Assembly (NCBI GenBank): GCA_950295325.1
Contig: OX485805.1
Coordinates: forward strand, 43,362,758-43,426,757
DNA: 64,000 bases
Source: Polytrichum commune
Lineage: Eukaryota; Streptophyta; Polytrichopsida; Polytrichales; Polytrichaceae
Direction: 5' to 3'
A model generated the notes under the pieces. It did no database searches, was not told where the DNA came from, and saw only the letters and a list, made by a program, of their open reading frames with translations. Positions 35,377-47,600 of this stretch are shown here, piece by piece. Made by a program: the position numbers and the translations under genes. Numbering within the stretch: position 1 is the first letter of the stretch; every line of letters starts with the position of its first letter.

Positions 35377-38300
35377 TATTGAAAGTCGTTGTACACGTAT
35401 ATAGATGGTAGGAGACTCTATTGGGCTATAAATCCGATATACATTACATTACATGCCACCTAGTACTGGGACCGTATGTCCTAAGGATATTTTTAAAAGA
35501 AGAAAAATCATGTTGGTTGAAAGGGGTGTGCCTCCATAAAACATGCCCAAACAAAACAGTTTTAACGTGGGGGCGACCAAACGACCACACTAATAACCAA
35601 TCTTTATGAAAAAGTTTGGGTGTTTGGTAAAGCCATGTGAGGATGAGCCTTTAGTGTAGCACAAATCCATGCCCTCTTGGCCCTTTGCACATGTACATAC
35701 GACACATAATTCGTCATGCCTTTTTAAAACGGTGGTGAACGGTGGGGAATCATCAGGTGATGGCTGCACCACCACCACCACATTGTTCATTGTACAAAGG
35801 CTATTAGCATGCATACGTTAGGGTATGTTGTCTAATATTAGGATTGGATACAAAACATTCTTGTCATCTTGGTCACACCTTCTCCAAGTAAATATTATCC
35901 TATGTGGATGGTGTTGAATCTAGACATCAAAATGGATATATTTTCAAAATTAGATTATGACAAAGCTAAAGTTTGACATTTTCCAATTCCAATTGTTAAT
36001 TTTAATTTTGATATTTCGAGAAATAATTTAATTTCCATTGAAACCACCTAGGTAAGCCGGTAGTGTCTTAATAGAGAGTCATGATTGAACCTTCAACTGC
36101 TCACTTTGTGAAACCCCTTTTAGAGTACATGGTGAAAGAAAGGGTGCAAATTATACCCATAATTGCTATCATGGAAAAAGTTGTGCCATTGATTGAAGCT
36201 TTTACTAAATGCCTTCAATTAACTCTATGTGAGGAAGTACATTTCAAGGCTATCAATTTACCATGTCCATCACATCGGACATTAATTATGCATTGTGTTG
36301 GAAAACAACAATTAAGTTATCATCATCATCATCGTTATTATTTTCTTTATTAGTATATGGTAGTGTTAAGGAAATGCTCCCGTAGTGGTTATGTGGAGAT
36401 CAAGTTTGATAGAAGTATGCTATCCGTATGAATGTAGTATGAAGTTCATCCCTAGATATTCATTCCGCACGATATTAAACACTCAAAACAAGGACCAAAG
36501 AGTATATTTTCAAGCAACTACGCCCTTTTATTACCCAAGACCTTGAGACCTAGGAGCATCTAGTTACTTGACCCAGGACTTCTCATCCCTCTAAACACAT
36601 ATAAGCCAAGTTATCTTTGTAAAATTAAGTGCACACTAAACTAAACACCAAATCATCTACTGTTGTAAACTCTCGAAGAGAGAGAGATTATGTCAGTCAT
36701 AGGTTAGAGAATGAGAGATGCTTCACACTTGACCATGGCTGTGAACTCATATGTAAACTTGAGCGAGGTTTTATGTAGCACAACATCATTAACCTTTAAT
36801 GATCTAAAGTTCATATTTGTATATATAGTTGAATCAAGCCCAAGTTGTAATTACAACATGCATGAGTTGTGTGGTAGGATCCTTCAATAAGAATAGACTT
36901 GCATGCATGACCATGAGAATAATACACATGTTAATTGATAAATTGTTTTTAACATCATACAAATTTATATTAAAATTTAACCAAATTGAAACATCTTTGT
37001 ATTTGAATAATCATAAAAATTGCACATACACGCCATGGAATTAAAATTTATTGAAAGTGTGTCATCAGATCTGCCCGTAGAATTGAGGTAGCCTAAATTA
37101 TGAATTATGAAGAAATGTCCTCTTTAACTTAAATATTAGTTCTAAATGTATACAAATGCTTTAAAATGTATTGATTATATTTTTGTTATAATAGCCATGA
37201 TACATACCACACAGGTGTCAAAACCTCAAAAGAATTTAAAGTTTTCAAATAACATGTTCAACACTTTTATGAGAAAAATTCAACATATTTTCAAATACTT
37301 GTAGGGCAAAACCAAATAAAACTATGAAATTAATATGAACCTAGTAAGATCAACAAGTTGGAGGCTTGATGGTATGTGAGGAGATTCAATGGGACTTACA
37401 CCTACTTTGGTGTTCTTTATAGTTTGATAGAGGTTAATGGGAAGTATGGTAATTATTTCTATTAGTATGGGTGAAAATTAGTGTGAGGATAATTAGCAGG
37501 GACCATATTGAATTTCTAGTCAAGGTGGAATTAACGTAGGTCCAAGACTAGACATGGGTCCATGTCTATAAGTAAGTCGTCATGAAGACTTGCGACCAAC
37601 ACATTGATTATCAGTTATAGGACAAGAGTAGCGCAAAATTAAAATAACCACCCACATCAATTTTTTTAGAACATCACCCTTTGTAATGTCGCTCCCTCTC
37701 TTATATCCCCAAACCCCAGGGAACGGATGTGCTTAGTTGAATCTCCCTCCACATTGTCACATTTCCCTCCCATAAATCATAGATTTTTACACTAAAATAA
37801 TCCAACAAAGCATTCATACCACATACGCTTGCATGCATCCCGTTGTCATCGTTGTAACTATTGTCATCATTGCAATGTTGACTTTCTGATATCCCATAAT
37901 GTCACACGCTACATTGATTCTCTATTATCATGCGCCCATGTTAATACTATAAACCTCCTTAATATCACGTGCACTTTGGTTACCACATGCATGATATCAA
38001 GGAGGGTAGAGTGTAGTGTGTCCCACACTTATTTTCTACTAGAAACTTAGCACGGGTTTGAGAACTAATGTAAATCCACTTTAATTCTCATTATGAGCGT
38101 GGGCTTCAGAAAACGACTAGCTCACAATAATAGGACTCAACTACACTATAAAAGATATTTAGTGTATGGTTATATTTAATGTTATTACCACCCTATCATG
38201 CTCAATAATAATTTTCAATTTGTTGACAATTAGTGTTAGAAGACTTGCTAGAACATATGCTGAAATTCTCCTTGTATCATTTAATTTTTCTTTTCCCATA

Positions 38301-38990
38301 TCCTTACTAACACTAAATTCAAACATGTAACTTCCACATATTACCATAGATGATGTTTGAGTTTTCAGTTAAGGTTACTTACTTTCATAGGGTTATTGAT
38401 ATTTAGTGTATCAAACACTAAATATCCTATTTAGTGTACTGTATTTAGTGTTGTTTCTTTTTAGTTACTGTGTACTGCTATGGTGGAATAGCTGGAAACG
38501 GTCATTCAGAACGTGACACATAACAATCAGCCCTTTTAATAGAGTTGTACAATTAAAGTTTTTAATAGCTTACGTAATGGAATGCTCAATGTAGTCAAAG
38601 CTTAAAAGGTATCGTGGACTCTACCTACGAGCCTTCTAGGTAAAGGGGATGAATAACTGTACACATAACCTAAACCACCTCCAAGCTTTGTTACATAAAG
38701 AATGCATGTAAGTGGCCCACGATCTTAATTGGTTTCTAGTATACAAGTACATATTCACGTTTTAAATGTGCATATCTGAAAGAAAACCATTCAAGGAAAT
38801 CTACGAGCACCACTTCAAGAATTCATAAGATATACACTTTCATTTTTAAGATAGCAATATTAGCTATCATGTTTCTCGTTTGGATTCGCGAATGTGTTCA
38901 TGTAAGTTCTCTTGGATTGGCAATCCCCTACATATTATGTTGGAATGTTGGAAGTGTCCATTTTAGGCACACCCACCTTAAAGTAAGCCA
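35377..38990. other. Long AT-rich intergenic stretch
   Basis: No gene, RNA or well-bounded repeat recognised. Small open frames (for example 36081-36353) have no known motif. A MITE-A/B-type terminal motif cluster lies at 38396-38450. Confidence 0.5.
38396..38450. mobile_element. Cluster of solitary MITE-A termini
   Basis: tatttagtgta, tcaaacactaaatatcc, tatttagtgta and tatttagtgtt occur back to back in about 55 bp. There is no MITE body on either side. A nested insertion-and-deletion history would explain it. Confidence 0.5.
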
Positions 38991-38994
38991 ATGC

Positions 38995-39590
38995 AGACCA
39001 CTCGACACTTGTGTTCCTTAATTGAATTTGTTAACGTGCTCGTATGATTTCAAATTTGTTACTAAAACTCTATCTATGTTGACATCTTTAAAAATGTGCT
39101 TAGCATGTGTCCTCACCTTATAAGTCGTACACAATGAGCTTCTTGGAACCATAAAGGTTAATCTTTAACTCGCAGTTAAAAGACCCAATTCATGCTTCTC
39201 CATGCACAAAAATATGCATTTGAACTACATATTTTTCATTCTACGATAAGTGTGTTAGCATGTCAATTTGCTAAGTGTAAAGTATGTTATGGTAGAACTC
39301 TTGACTCTTATACTCCTTGATCAAATTTCGCAATGTGCTCATATAATTTTAGATTTGTTACAAAACAATTATATATGTTGAACTTCAAGAAGTGTACTTA
39401 GCAAAATATACTCGCCTTATAGGTTGTGCATTGACCTTCTTCGAATTTTTACAGTTAACTCTATTAGGGTCTAAGAAGTCCAATCCATGCTTCTCCATGC
39501 ATAACAAACGTGTATTTCAACTACATATGTTTCCATTTGAAGTGTGTCAACTTTGGCCCTGCTCACAATCAACTCATTTTTAGTTATCAA
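38995..39590. repeat. Two-unit tandem repeat, period about 299 bp
   Basis: gtgctcgtatgattt at about 39036 matches gtgctcatataattt at about 39335. Both are followed by gatttgtta/aatttgtta, atatgttga/ctatgttga, gtacttagca/gtgcttagca, ccttata(a/g)g, catgcttctccatgca and aactacata in the same order. Non-coding. Confidence 0.8.
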
Positions 39591-39776
39591 TATCATACAT
39601 GCATATATTTTATTTTTCCCTCCTTGACATACGAGTGCATTAGTGTGCTCAATAATATTATGATGTCTAAATCGAGGTTACATAATGGTCAACAAGATGA
39701 TAATAATTGTAACAACTCAACACTTGGCATAAGTATGGTCAATTTTATCTTCTCGTTGTATAAAAATATATAAACA

Positions 39777-39905
39777 CATGACAAGTCTTGCCATTAGTAT
39801 GCTTAGTATTGTTGTCCTCTTGCATACTCAATTGTTAACACATGACACTTGACATCAATATGCTTAGCAATATGTCCCTCTTGCATACAAAAATGTAAAT
39901 CAACA
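39777..39905. repeat. Short tandem repeat, about 65 bp, two units
   Basis: cacatgacaagtcttgccat, tatgcttagtattg, tcctcttgcatac, then cacatgacacttgacatcaa, tatgcttagcaat, ccctcttgcatac. Non-coding. Confidence 0.65.
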
Positions 39906-40806
39906 TTTCAAGTACTCCAATGTGCCACATTGAATGCCATATTGCAAATTTTGGTTCACTTCAAAGCACTGCTTATATTGGCAAATAATATCGTGTCCAC
40001 AATTAACGAGTGTGACATTTTAAAGTCTATAAGTAATCATGTTTAAACCTTTCACAAACAATGCATGTGACACTAATTAGTTACCATAAACAATGAGACT
40101 AGAGACCCACTCTTTGAGTTGGGCCTCACCAACATTATCCGAGGTGAAAACACAATTGATTACAATAAAGCCCATATTTTTCATTTTCTAATACTTTTGG
40201 CCTCGTAATAAGCATCAACGACCATGAATAGGTTAAAGAACCCCACTCAAGATATCAACGTAATCGCAAATATGCAAGGGGTCGAGTACTCACTACACTA
40301 AGTATTCTAATTAGTGTCATATGGCATTTTATGTCATTGTGGCAACTCTTATAACGACGCTCCTTATCTATAACTTTTACAAGTATTATCATCCCAACTT
40401 ACTTCTAATTCTTCTACTACCTTAAACCCTACATGCTCCATGGGGTTGTTGATGTGCGGTTGCATGCAAGCTTACGATGGTTTGTAACTGTGGCATAATG
40501 CATGAAATCTATGCCAATCATTGAAAGAAAGTTTGATGTATTTTTGCATCATAAACATTTACATAATGAAACATTATAATAAATGGTTGAGATTTAGATT
40601 AAAAAACCACTCCACAAGTGACAATGGTTGCAACATTGTAAGGGCCACTTCACACCAGAGCCCAACATTTTTCCTTTAAATTGCACTCATACCCAGACCA
40701 TGCCCATCAACAACGACCTATGCCCACCCATGCCCACCCATGCTATTTAAATTGCGCCCATGTATTCAAAAATTGTGTAATGTGTATTACCCGCCTACAC
40801 CAAGTA

Positions 40807-41022
40807 TTGGTTGGATTGGACAAATAAAAATTCATTCACTATCGTTGGCTTCAGCCCGGAGCGCTTCTTGGTTAGCGTATTCCCTGCATCCGAGAAGTTT
40901 GACTCCGATTTGGAGTTGGATGTAGGGATGCACAAAACCGAACGCGCCACGCGCGACATGATGGGGAATGTGGGGGCTCCTCTCAGCTTCCACCACAAGA
41001 GAATACTAAATTTAGCAACGGT
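40807..41022 (-). pseudogene. hAT transposase C-terminal dimerisation domain, fragment
   Basis: The minus-strand frame reads ILLWWKLRGAPTFPIMSRVA, then LCIPTSNSKSESNFSDAGN and TLTKKRSGLKPTIVNE. This follows the hAT family pattern WWK...P.L...A...L.IP.S...SER.FS.AG......R..L.P. Only the last 70 or so residues of the transposase remain and no catalytic region is present. Its GC content is higher than that of its neighbours. Confidence 0.85.
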
Positions 41023-41049
41023 ATCCAATATGTTTTGCTTTAGCCTATG

Positions 41050-41180
41050 CTGACCCATGAACAATAATATCGAACCCATGCCCACCCATGAACAACAATA
41101 TCGCAGCCATGCCCATCCATGAACAATAATATCGCAGCCATGCCCACCCAAAACCCATGGGCATGGGTGGGCATGGGTAT
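41050..41180. repeat. About 36 bp tandem repeat followed by a palindromic tail
   Basis: cccatgaacaataatatcg plus cagccatgcccaccc occurs three times with small changes. It is followed by acccatgggcatgggtgggc, which is partly self-complementary with the repeats. Confidence 0.8.
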
Positions 41181-41203
41181 GGGCACCCAATGTAGGGCTC
41201 TGC

Positions 41204-41701
41204 TTCACACACGAGACTGAGAGCCAGTGACCATCACACTTCAAGCACTCTCATTGGTGGAAAAGGTGAAGCCGGTTCACGTTCACTTCACGCTATGCTT
41301 GAGGGACCGACATAGTAAGTGAATGTAAGATGGATGTAAGGTCTACATGGATTCCTACATGGCATCCAATGGATCATGTTTCATGGTCACTTGGACTATT
41401 TTCAAAAACCACCTCTTGGAGGTATGCCTAACACAAAACTGGGAGACCATGGCGCTCCAAACGCTCACAACCGTTGGTTTATTTTATTTTATCGTGTGTG
41501 AAGACCCGCATGAATAGAATTTCATTAAAATAGCAATTGTTGAGGGCCCAGTGACATATGACTTCACACTACACTTGAGGATCCGTGACTACACTACATG
41601 ATTGTGGAGGTGTCTTGGGACGGCCTTAATTTGGACACTTCTCTTTTGGGCTCTCACAATTTCATGGTCATGGATCTTGGCTCGTGTGTGAAGTAGTCCT
41701 T
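41204..41701. mobile_element. Inverted-repeat element, about 498 bp, CTTCACACACGAG ends
   Basis: The left end cttcacacacgag, then gccagtgaccat, pairs with the reverse complement of the right end (CTTCACACACGAGCC, ATGACCAT). Non-coding. It overlaps the right border of the preceding element, so exact borders are uncertain. Confidence 0.6.
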
Positions 41702-41752
41702 AGTACTTAATTATTTTTTACAATAAATGTTAAATATTGTTAGGTTCACATT

Positions 41753-42582
41753 TAGGGACACTTCACATTATGGCCGAAGGTCGAGAGGCTGTCCATTTCC
41801 ACCAATCAAATTGCAAGAAACCAAGAGTTCGGCCTCTCGACCCTTCACACTAAGGCCAAAGTCCAAAGGCCGTTGTCGTAGTTCAAAATGATTATTTTTT
41901 GAAGAAGGTGACAGACTCTCGAAGGAGGTTTGGGTTGCACGGGAATGGAAACCCAAACTATGGTCGAGAGGCCATCGGTTTTTTTCATAAAAAAATTAAA
42001 TCTTTGACAAGATCTTGGCCGTTAGATTGGAGGGGTTGTTCTGGGCAAGGAATAAAGTGGGATGCTCTTTTGGGTTTGGATTTTGGGCTTGGCCTTGGCC
42101 TTGGAGGCTTCACACTATGGCCGTCGAAGTCGAGAGGCCGTGAGATTGAGTGGCCAAACTTTGTTGAGAGTCCAAAGAAATGAGCTGAAAGTAGCCAATA
42201 AAATATAGTAAGTGGAGCTTTTAGCTGAGCATAGTGTGAAGCCTCCAAAGGCCAAGCTCAAAGTCCAACCCAAAAGAGCATCCCAATTTATTCCTTGCCC
42301 AAAACAACCTCTCCAATCTAACGGCCACGATCTTGTCAAATATTTTATTTTTTTATGGAAAAAAACCGACGGCCTCTCAACCATAGTTTGGGTTTCCATT
42401 CCCGTGCGACCCAAACTTCCTTCGAGAGTCTGTCGCCTTCTTCAAAAAGTAACCATTTCAAACTGCGACGACCTTTGGACTCTGGCCTCAATGCGAAAGG
42501 TCGACAGGCCAAACTCTTGGTTTCTTGCAGTTTGATTGGTGGAAATCGACGGCCTCTCGACCTTAGTGTGAAGCACCCCTTA
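41753..42582. mobile_element. Giant near-palindromic foldback, about 830 bp, arms of about 350 bp
   Basis: The left arm 41753-42108 is the reverse complement of the right arm 42230-42582 almost end to end. Examples are cttcacattatggccgaagg versus cttcacactaaggtcgagag, ggaaacccaaactatggt with accatagtttgggtttcc, and ccgttagattggaggggttg with caacctctccaatctaacgg. As a result near-mirror open frames appear on both strands. The roughly 120 bp centre (42109-42229) matches the right third of the MITE-D copy at 31281-31772. Transcription across it would give a long double-stranded RNA. Confidence 0.9.
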
Positions 42583-43118
42583 GGGCCGCTTTACACTTAG
42601 AGGCCGGGCCAATTCGCTGTGTAAGAGGCTTGAAATCCTCATTTGTGATTGGTCAAAAGGCTCAAATCGGCCCCAACCCCTTTACATCTAGAGGCCGGGC
42701 CGATTTGGTGGTATGATTTTTTAAATTAAAAAATGTATGTTATGACACGGCCCGAGCTCGTTGAATTGGGTGCACCCAAAATGGAAGGCCAATTCTTGGC
42801 CTAGAGGCCAATGTCATATTCCACTAAAAAAATCTTCTTAAATAAAGTATAATTTTTTAAAGTGAACTAGATCCATTGGATTATGTGGAATCTAAAGGCT
42901 CTATCTTAGATTATGCTACATCCGTTGGATTAGGCTAATTTTTTTGAATAAGCTTGGCTTCTTGGCCCGAGGGCCTTTACATATGGGAAAATTGGCCCCT
43001 GGTATAATCTTATTATAATGTGTAGTAGAGGCCGGCCTCCAACCCAAAAAAGGCTGAAATTTTGTGCAATCGGCCTCAAGGGAAATTGGCCCGGCCTCTA
43101 GGTGTAAAGCGGCCCTTA
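42581..43118. mobile_element. Inverted-repeat element, about 538 bp, TAGGGCCGCTTTACAC ends
   Basis: The left end tagggccgctttacacttag, aggccgggccaatt pairs with the reverse complement of the right end (AAGGGCCGCTTTACACCTAG, AGGCCGGGCCAATT), an inverted repeat of about 36 bp with one mismatch. The motif aggccgggccgattt recurs internally near 42693. Non-coding. Confidence 0.85.
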
Positions 43119-43329
43119 GTATTGAGCAAGACAAATGGAATGGTGACACTAAATACAATATTTAGTGAAGACCCCTTGGTCTCCATTTTCCATAATAGGT
43201 GCCCGCACCTTATGTATAAAGGTCGTCCATTGGTCCCCAGGGTAGTTGTACCTTCCCATGCTCACTAATTGCCCATTTTAGTGTAGTGGAGGGGGGAGGT
43301 TAGTAAACTAACTAAACCTACTGTAGCCA

Positions 43330-44666
43330 TGACCTTGAAGGCGCCCCTTAAAAGGGGGAAGTGGCGGACGTTGACGGGCTCCCTCGCACTACCTTTGTGC
43401 CGCTCAGCCTCCGCGAAATTTGGCATCGCCTTTGCCTTCCCTCCCCTCCCCCTCCTGATCTCTTGATCTCTCGGCGCGATTCCACAACGATGCTTATCTG
43501 TGGGCCACTTCCAAGTCCTTTCTGCGTTACTTACCTGCCGCTGGATTCAAGGACTGCCTCCGGAGTTCGCACGGCAGTCTGTCAGGCCTCCGAATCACGC
43601 CCGGACAATGCGTCGTTACGCGCGCTCGGAGGAAAGCATCGGCAACATCGAATCATGCGGCGAGGCAGGGAGAAGCGAGAGAGAAGCGCTCGGAATGCTC
43701 CCATACGAGTGACGCGGTCCTGGTGTGCTGTGCCAGTCGCTGCGGAGCGGTGAGAGAATTATCATAGGTTAGTGTTGTCGTGGAGTTGGATCACTTGCGG
43801 CAGGGGAATGTAATTGAAAAATTACAGGTTCTGGTGTTGGTAGTGAGACTAGACGAGAATTGTTATCATCGTGTTTGGCGGAGTGGCGGCGGGGTAGGGG
43901 AATGCGGTGATATCAGCAGTTGAGATCTTGATTTGCTGTGGAGTTGGAGACTGGACAGAGAGAAGTTTAATTGTGTTTCGTGGAGTTGGAGCTGGAGTGG
44001 CCGCGAGAAGAAGGGAATGTGGTGATATAGCGCTTGAGATCCATACTGGTGTGGTGCCTGTGGAGTGAGCAGTGTTTTGTGTTCTTGGCGATGTGGTTGT
44101 GATGATCGTCAGCAGTCGGTGTGTGCCTGCCTTGCTCTTTTTTTCACGTTGGATCCAGGGGACGCCTACACCTACGCTGCTGGAAGTAATACTCGGAACT
44201 GTGGCAGAGTGTTGTGGAAGTTGAAGAAGTTGCGGTGAGGGAGAAGCTCAGTGGACAGTGTGTGGACGGGGATGCACTGGCACACTTGAGATCTAGGTGA
44301 GGTCTGGTGACCAGGAAGTGAGGATTTGTGTGCACAAGAGGATTTGTTGTCGTTGTGGTGACGGTCCTTGTAATCGTCCACCGGCGGATAAATGTAGTTC
44401 ACCTGCATTCTCGAATGCTCTGTTCACCTTGAGTCGAGGAGCCTCTCTTGTTCTTCGGCACTGTGGCGTCATATCGATCGGTGGATGTAGTAGACATGCG
44501 TTATCGGATTTCTACAGCTTATTGGAGGTTGTAGCGGGAAGCAATGAGTCTCGAGAAATGCGTTCCCTCGCTTGAGATATGGTGGCAACGATCTCATCAG
44601 TAGCGTATGTGTGAGAACTCCATCGGTTAGGCTCGTCCGAGTATAGATAGTATTGCTGCGCTAATA
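43330..44666 (+). promoter_or_regulatory. Promoter and leader region of the coiled-coil gene
   Basis: GC content rises sharply at about 43350 and stays high to the start codon. The plus strand becomes G-rich with many short upstream ATGs. A diverged repeat of about 100-115 bp lies within it (ggggaatgtaatt at 43804; aggggaatgcggtgatat at 43896; aagggaatgtggtgatat at 44011; each followed by gttggag or tgtggagt phrases). A 130-residue open frame at 43361-43753 has no recognisable domain and odd composition; I treat it as non-coding. Confidence 0.45.
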
Positions 44667-47600
44667 ATGGGAACGATGATTGTTGCGGAAGTGGACGAGA
44701 GCTCTGTTGACACACGAAAGACAAATTTGAATGTAGACATTCCGGTGAGACCGCGAAAGGACTTGAACAGCCTCATAAGTAGGTTTGAGGGATTAAATGC
44801 AACAAGTCCACAGAAAGCTGTGCGGAGCAAGAGTCCTACTACTCCTGTTGTCTCCGTCACTGAGCAATCTTTATCGAGTACGAGAGATGATGAGAACCCC
44901 ATGCAAAATGTTGGAGACAGCTTCATCTCGGAGAATGTACAGACACGTCCAGAAAGTGCGATAACCTTGAGCAGTCTCGTTGAAATGAATCCTATAGGAG
45001 ACGAGCCTTTGGGCGAGACTCGAGAAGTGGAGGAGGATCTTCTGATAGAGAAAGAGCCAACACCCGAAAGTACCTCTAGTATTGCGCTAGAGATCCCCTC
45101 CTCCTCCGTAAATGTAGAGACAGATCCATCTAAGTCAGAGAGGTTGAGTGATGTCAGTGATTTATCACCTCGAGTCTTCTCAGAAGTTGCTCAAGATGCG
45201 ACTGGAAAGAATGTCAGTCAAGAAGATATGAATTGCTTATCGAAGAATCACACCGAAGAAAGTGATTCGTCTGTCAAGCAGGACGCTCCTCACTTGAACG
45301 ATAAAAATGAGGAAGAGTCGATGGATATGGTTAATCTTACATTGGATCTTGAGCCAGATGTTCACCGTCTTCCTGCCAAGGACGACGAAAACTATTCACC
45401 AAATAGTTTATCCACTGTAGCGGAGATTAGGGACGTGGAGATAGGTCCAGAGAAGTCGTTGAGCTTGACTGATCTCCGTGAAGTGGCGCAGGAGGAGATC
45501 CCTTTGGTGGATCGAGAAGTTAAAGACGAATTTACTCTAAAGCCAGTTGATTCTATGACCGAGGACGACAAAGGGAAAATTGAATCGTCTCTTCAGGGGG
45601 ACGAGACTTCTAAGGAAGTGGCCATGGAGGAGATTAGTCTTCACGAAGATGGTGAGCCTGAAGCTCAAAGAAGTGAAGGTTTACAAAGCCTTCAAGCAAA
45701 CAGTGAGGATGTTAGCAACTTGCAAAATAGAGCTACGACTTCCGCTGCTTTTGAGAGCAGCTCTCAAAATACTACTCTTCAAAATTCACCGAGCTTCAGT
45801 AGTGTCAATGAAATGGTGCAACGGAGAGTCTTAGCAGAGGCCGATGATGAAGGTCCTGTTCGAGAGGAGATTGCAGCCATTCAGAATGACACCGAAGAAG
45901 ATGAAGCTTCGACTGGTCATTCCATTACCCATGTGAGTGAGATTGTCGAGGAAGAGCTGGAGGAGATCAATCTTGAGCACGATGGTGAGCCAGGGGTGCA
46001 AAAATCGGAACCACAAGCGAATTTGAAGGATGCTAATCATGAAGATGAGGACGCTTCTAGTGTATCTTCGAGCAATTCTGATTCGTCAACTGCAGGAAAG
46101 CCAGCTGAAGGTAATTCTTCTTGAACACTCGAAACAATTGCGGACCCTTGAAGAGCTAGAGCAAGTAGATTTTGTTGGATGCCTGACCATGTTATTATAG
46201 GCCTGTTCCACTAGGATCTCTATTCCCATCATTCCCTAGGTTTCTGAATGATCGCATATAGTGTCTTTTCAGCATCGTCTTAATGTTTAGCTACGCTTTG
46301 GATTTCACCAAAGGATTTTCTGGCTGGTATTGCTAGAAAGTGGACCATAGGAAAATGCTTTGCACGTACCATTTTACTTTTGCACTAGCACTTTTAACTT
46401 GGTCTTTTAAGGTAAGTGTCCGACGGGAGTGGCTAAGTGATGCTTTTAGTTCCTTTGGCTTGCTGCACATAACAATCATACAACTCTCAGAATTAACGTT
46501 GAACGCATTGATGTGTCTACGGAAAGTAAAGTTAGCCTTAATTTCCTTTCAATGGTAATGATTGCTGGGAGATTAAGATTGGATTCTGCAAATCCTGACA
46601 TATCCTTCAATGGGAACTTTGCGACACGGACAACTTTCCTCTGAGAGATCTGAGGGTTTATAGTGGGGAAATGGTCATTGAGGTGTCGAGAGCAGGTGTA
46701 GATACTGTGTTCTGGTCTATTTCAACTGAGGTCTTCTTGAATATAGGGTCAACAACTGTTTCACGGTAGAACTTCGGACACGGTTTATATTAAAATATCC
46801 AGGAGTGAAAAGTGTAGCGATCCTGTTGTGAGTGATTGTTCGGAAAGAATGTTTAGGGGTTAAATTTTAACGCAGCACGGTGTAATTAAGTCAACATCAT
46901 CGATACTGAAGGTTTTTCTTATTTTCTTCAGGGTCAAAAATAGAGGAAGTGCAAGAGGTCGATCAAGAAACAGCTGCTCGTGCGCCAGAGAGAAGTGCGG
47001 TGATCCGTCTCACGAGGCAAATGTCTCGAGTCCTCAGTAGCATGGGTAGCATGTCTCCACGGTTCGAGATTCGCGAGACCAAGGAACTTCAAGAGCTTCA
47101 AGAAAGGGTGCATTCATTAGAGAAGGATCTTAAGTCGAAGATGATGGATTATGAGATCCTGACATTAACCTTCAAAGAAAAGGAGAATCAACTGATGAAT
47201 AAGATCGAATGCCTAGAACTTGCAAACGAGCAGCTACTTGCGGGTGGAAATGATACTAGCATCCAACTCCAATTGGAGCTCACTCGCCTTCAGCGACAAA
47301 ATTCTATTCTTTCTCTTCGCGAGCGTGAGCTTCTATTTCAAATTGGCACGCAAGAGATGCTCAGTCAGCAGATGCTTAATAGGACACCGAATGGTCCAGT
47401 AGTTTCTAGCTCTGAAACCAAGCACCTGGAGGACAAGATTACTGTGCTCGAGTTAAAGCTTGCCGAAGCAGTCAAAGAGAGCAACATGTACAAGGTTCAG
47501 CTTCATGACGCATTCGACAAACAGAAAAATGTACAGTCCGCTGCTATTTTGGGCCTAGGTGATGGCGACGATGTAACAAAGGAACTAGAGAAGCTGAGGA

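Larger units (their letters stand above)
40639..41215 (-). mobile_element. Inverted-repeat element carrying a hAT transposase fragment
   Basis: The left end taagggccacttcacaccag, agcccaacat is loosely inverted relative to the right end (reverse complement GTGTGAAGCAGAGCCCTACAT). It contains a minus-strand hAT dimerisation domain fragment and a 36 bp tandem repeat. Confidence 0.6.
40293..43170. mobile_element. MITE-A copy split by about 2.48 kb of nested elements
   Basis: Left part 40293-40640: ctacactaagtattc, tagtgtcatatggca, acgctccttat, ccttaaaccctac, gacaatggttgcaacattgta. Right part 43119-43170: attgagcaagacaaatggaa, gtgacactaaatac, atatttagtg. The inserted 40639-43118 begins taagggcc and ends ggccctta, and is itself made of four inverted-repeat elements. 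Confidence 0.8.

Noticed and set aside
41899-42414. Paired 94- and 99-codon open frames on opposite strands as a protein pair
   Set aside because: They are mirror readings of the two arms of a palindromic transposon, not independent genes.
43361-43753. 130-codon plus-strand open frame as a separate gene
   Set aside because: Arg/Ser-rich composition typical of GC-rich leader DNA, no domain, and a competing frame overlaps it. Better explained as promoter or leader of the coiled-coil gene.
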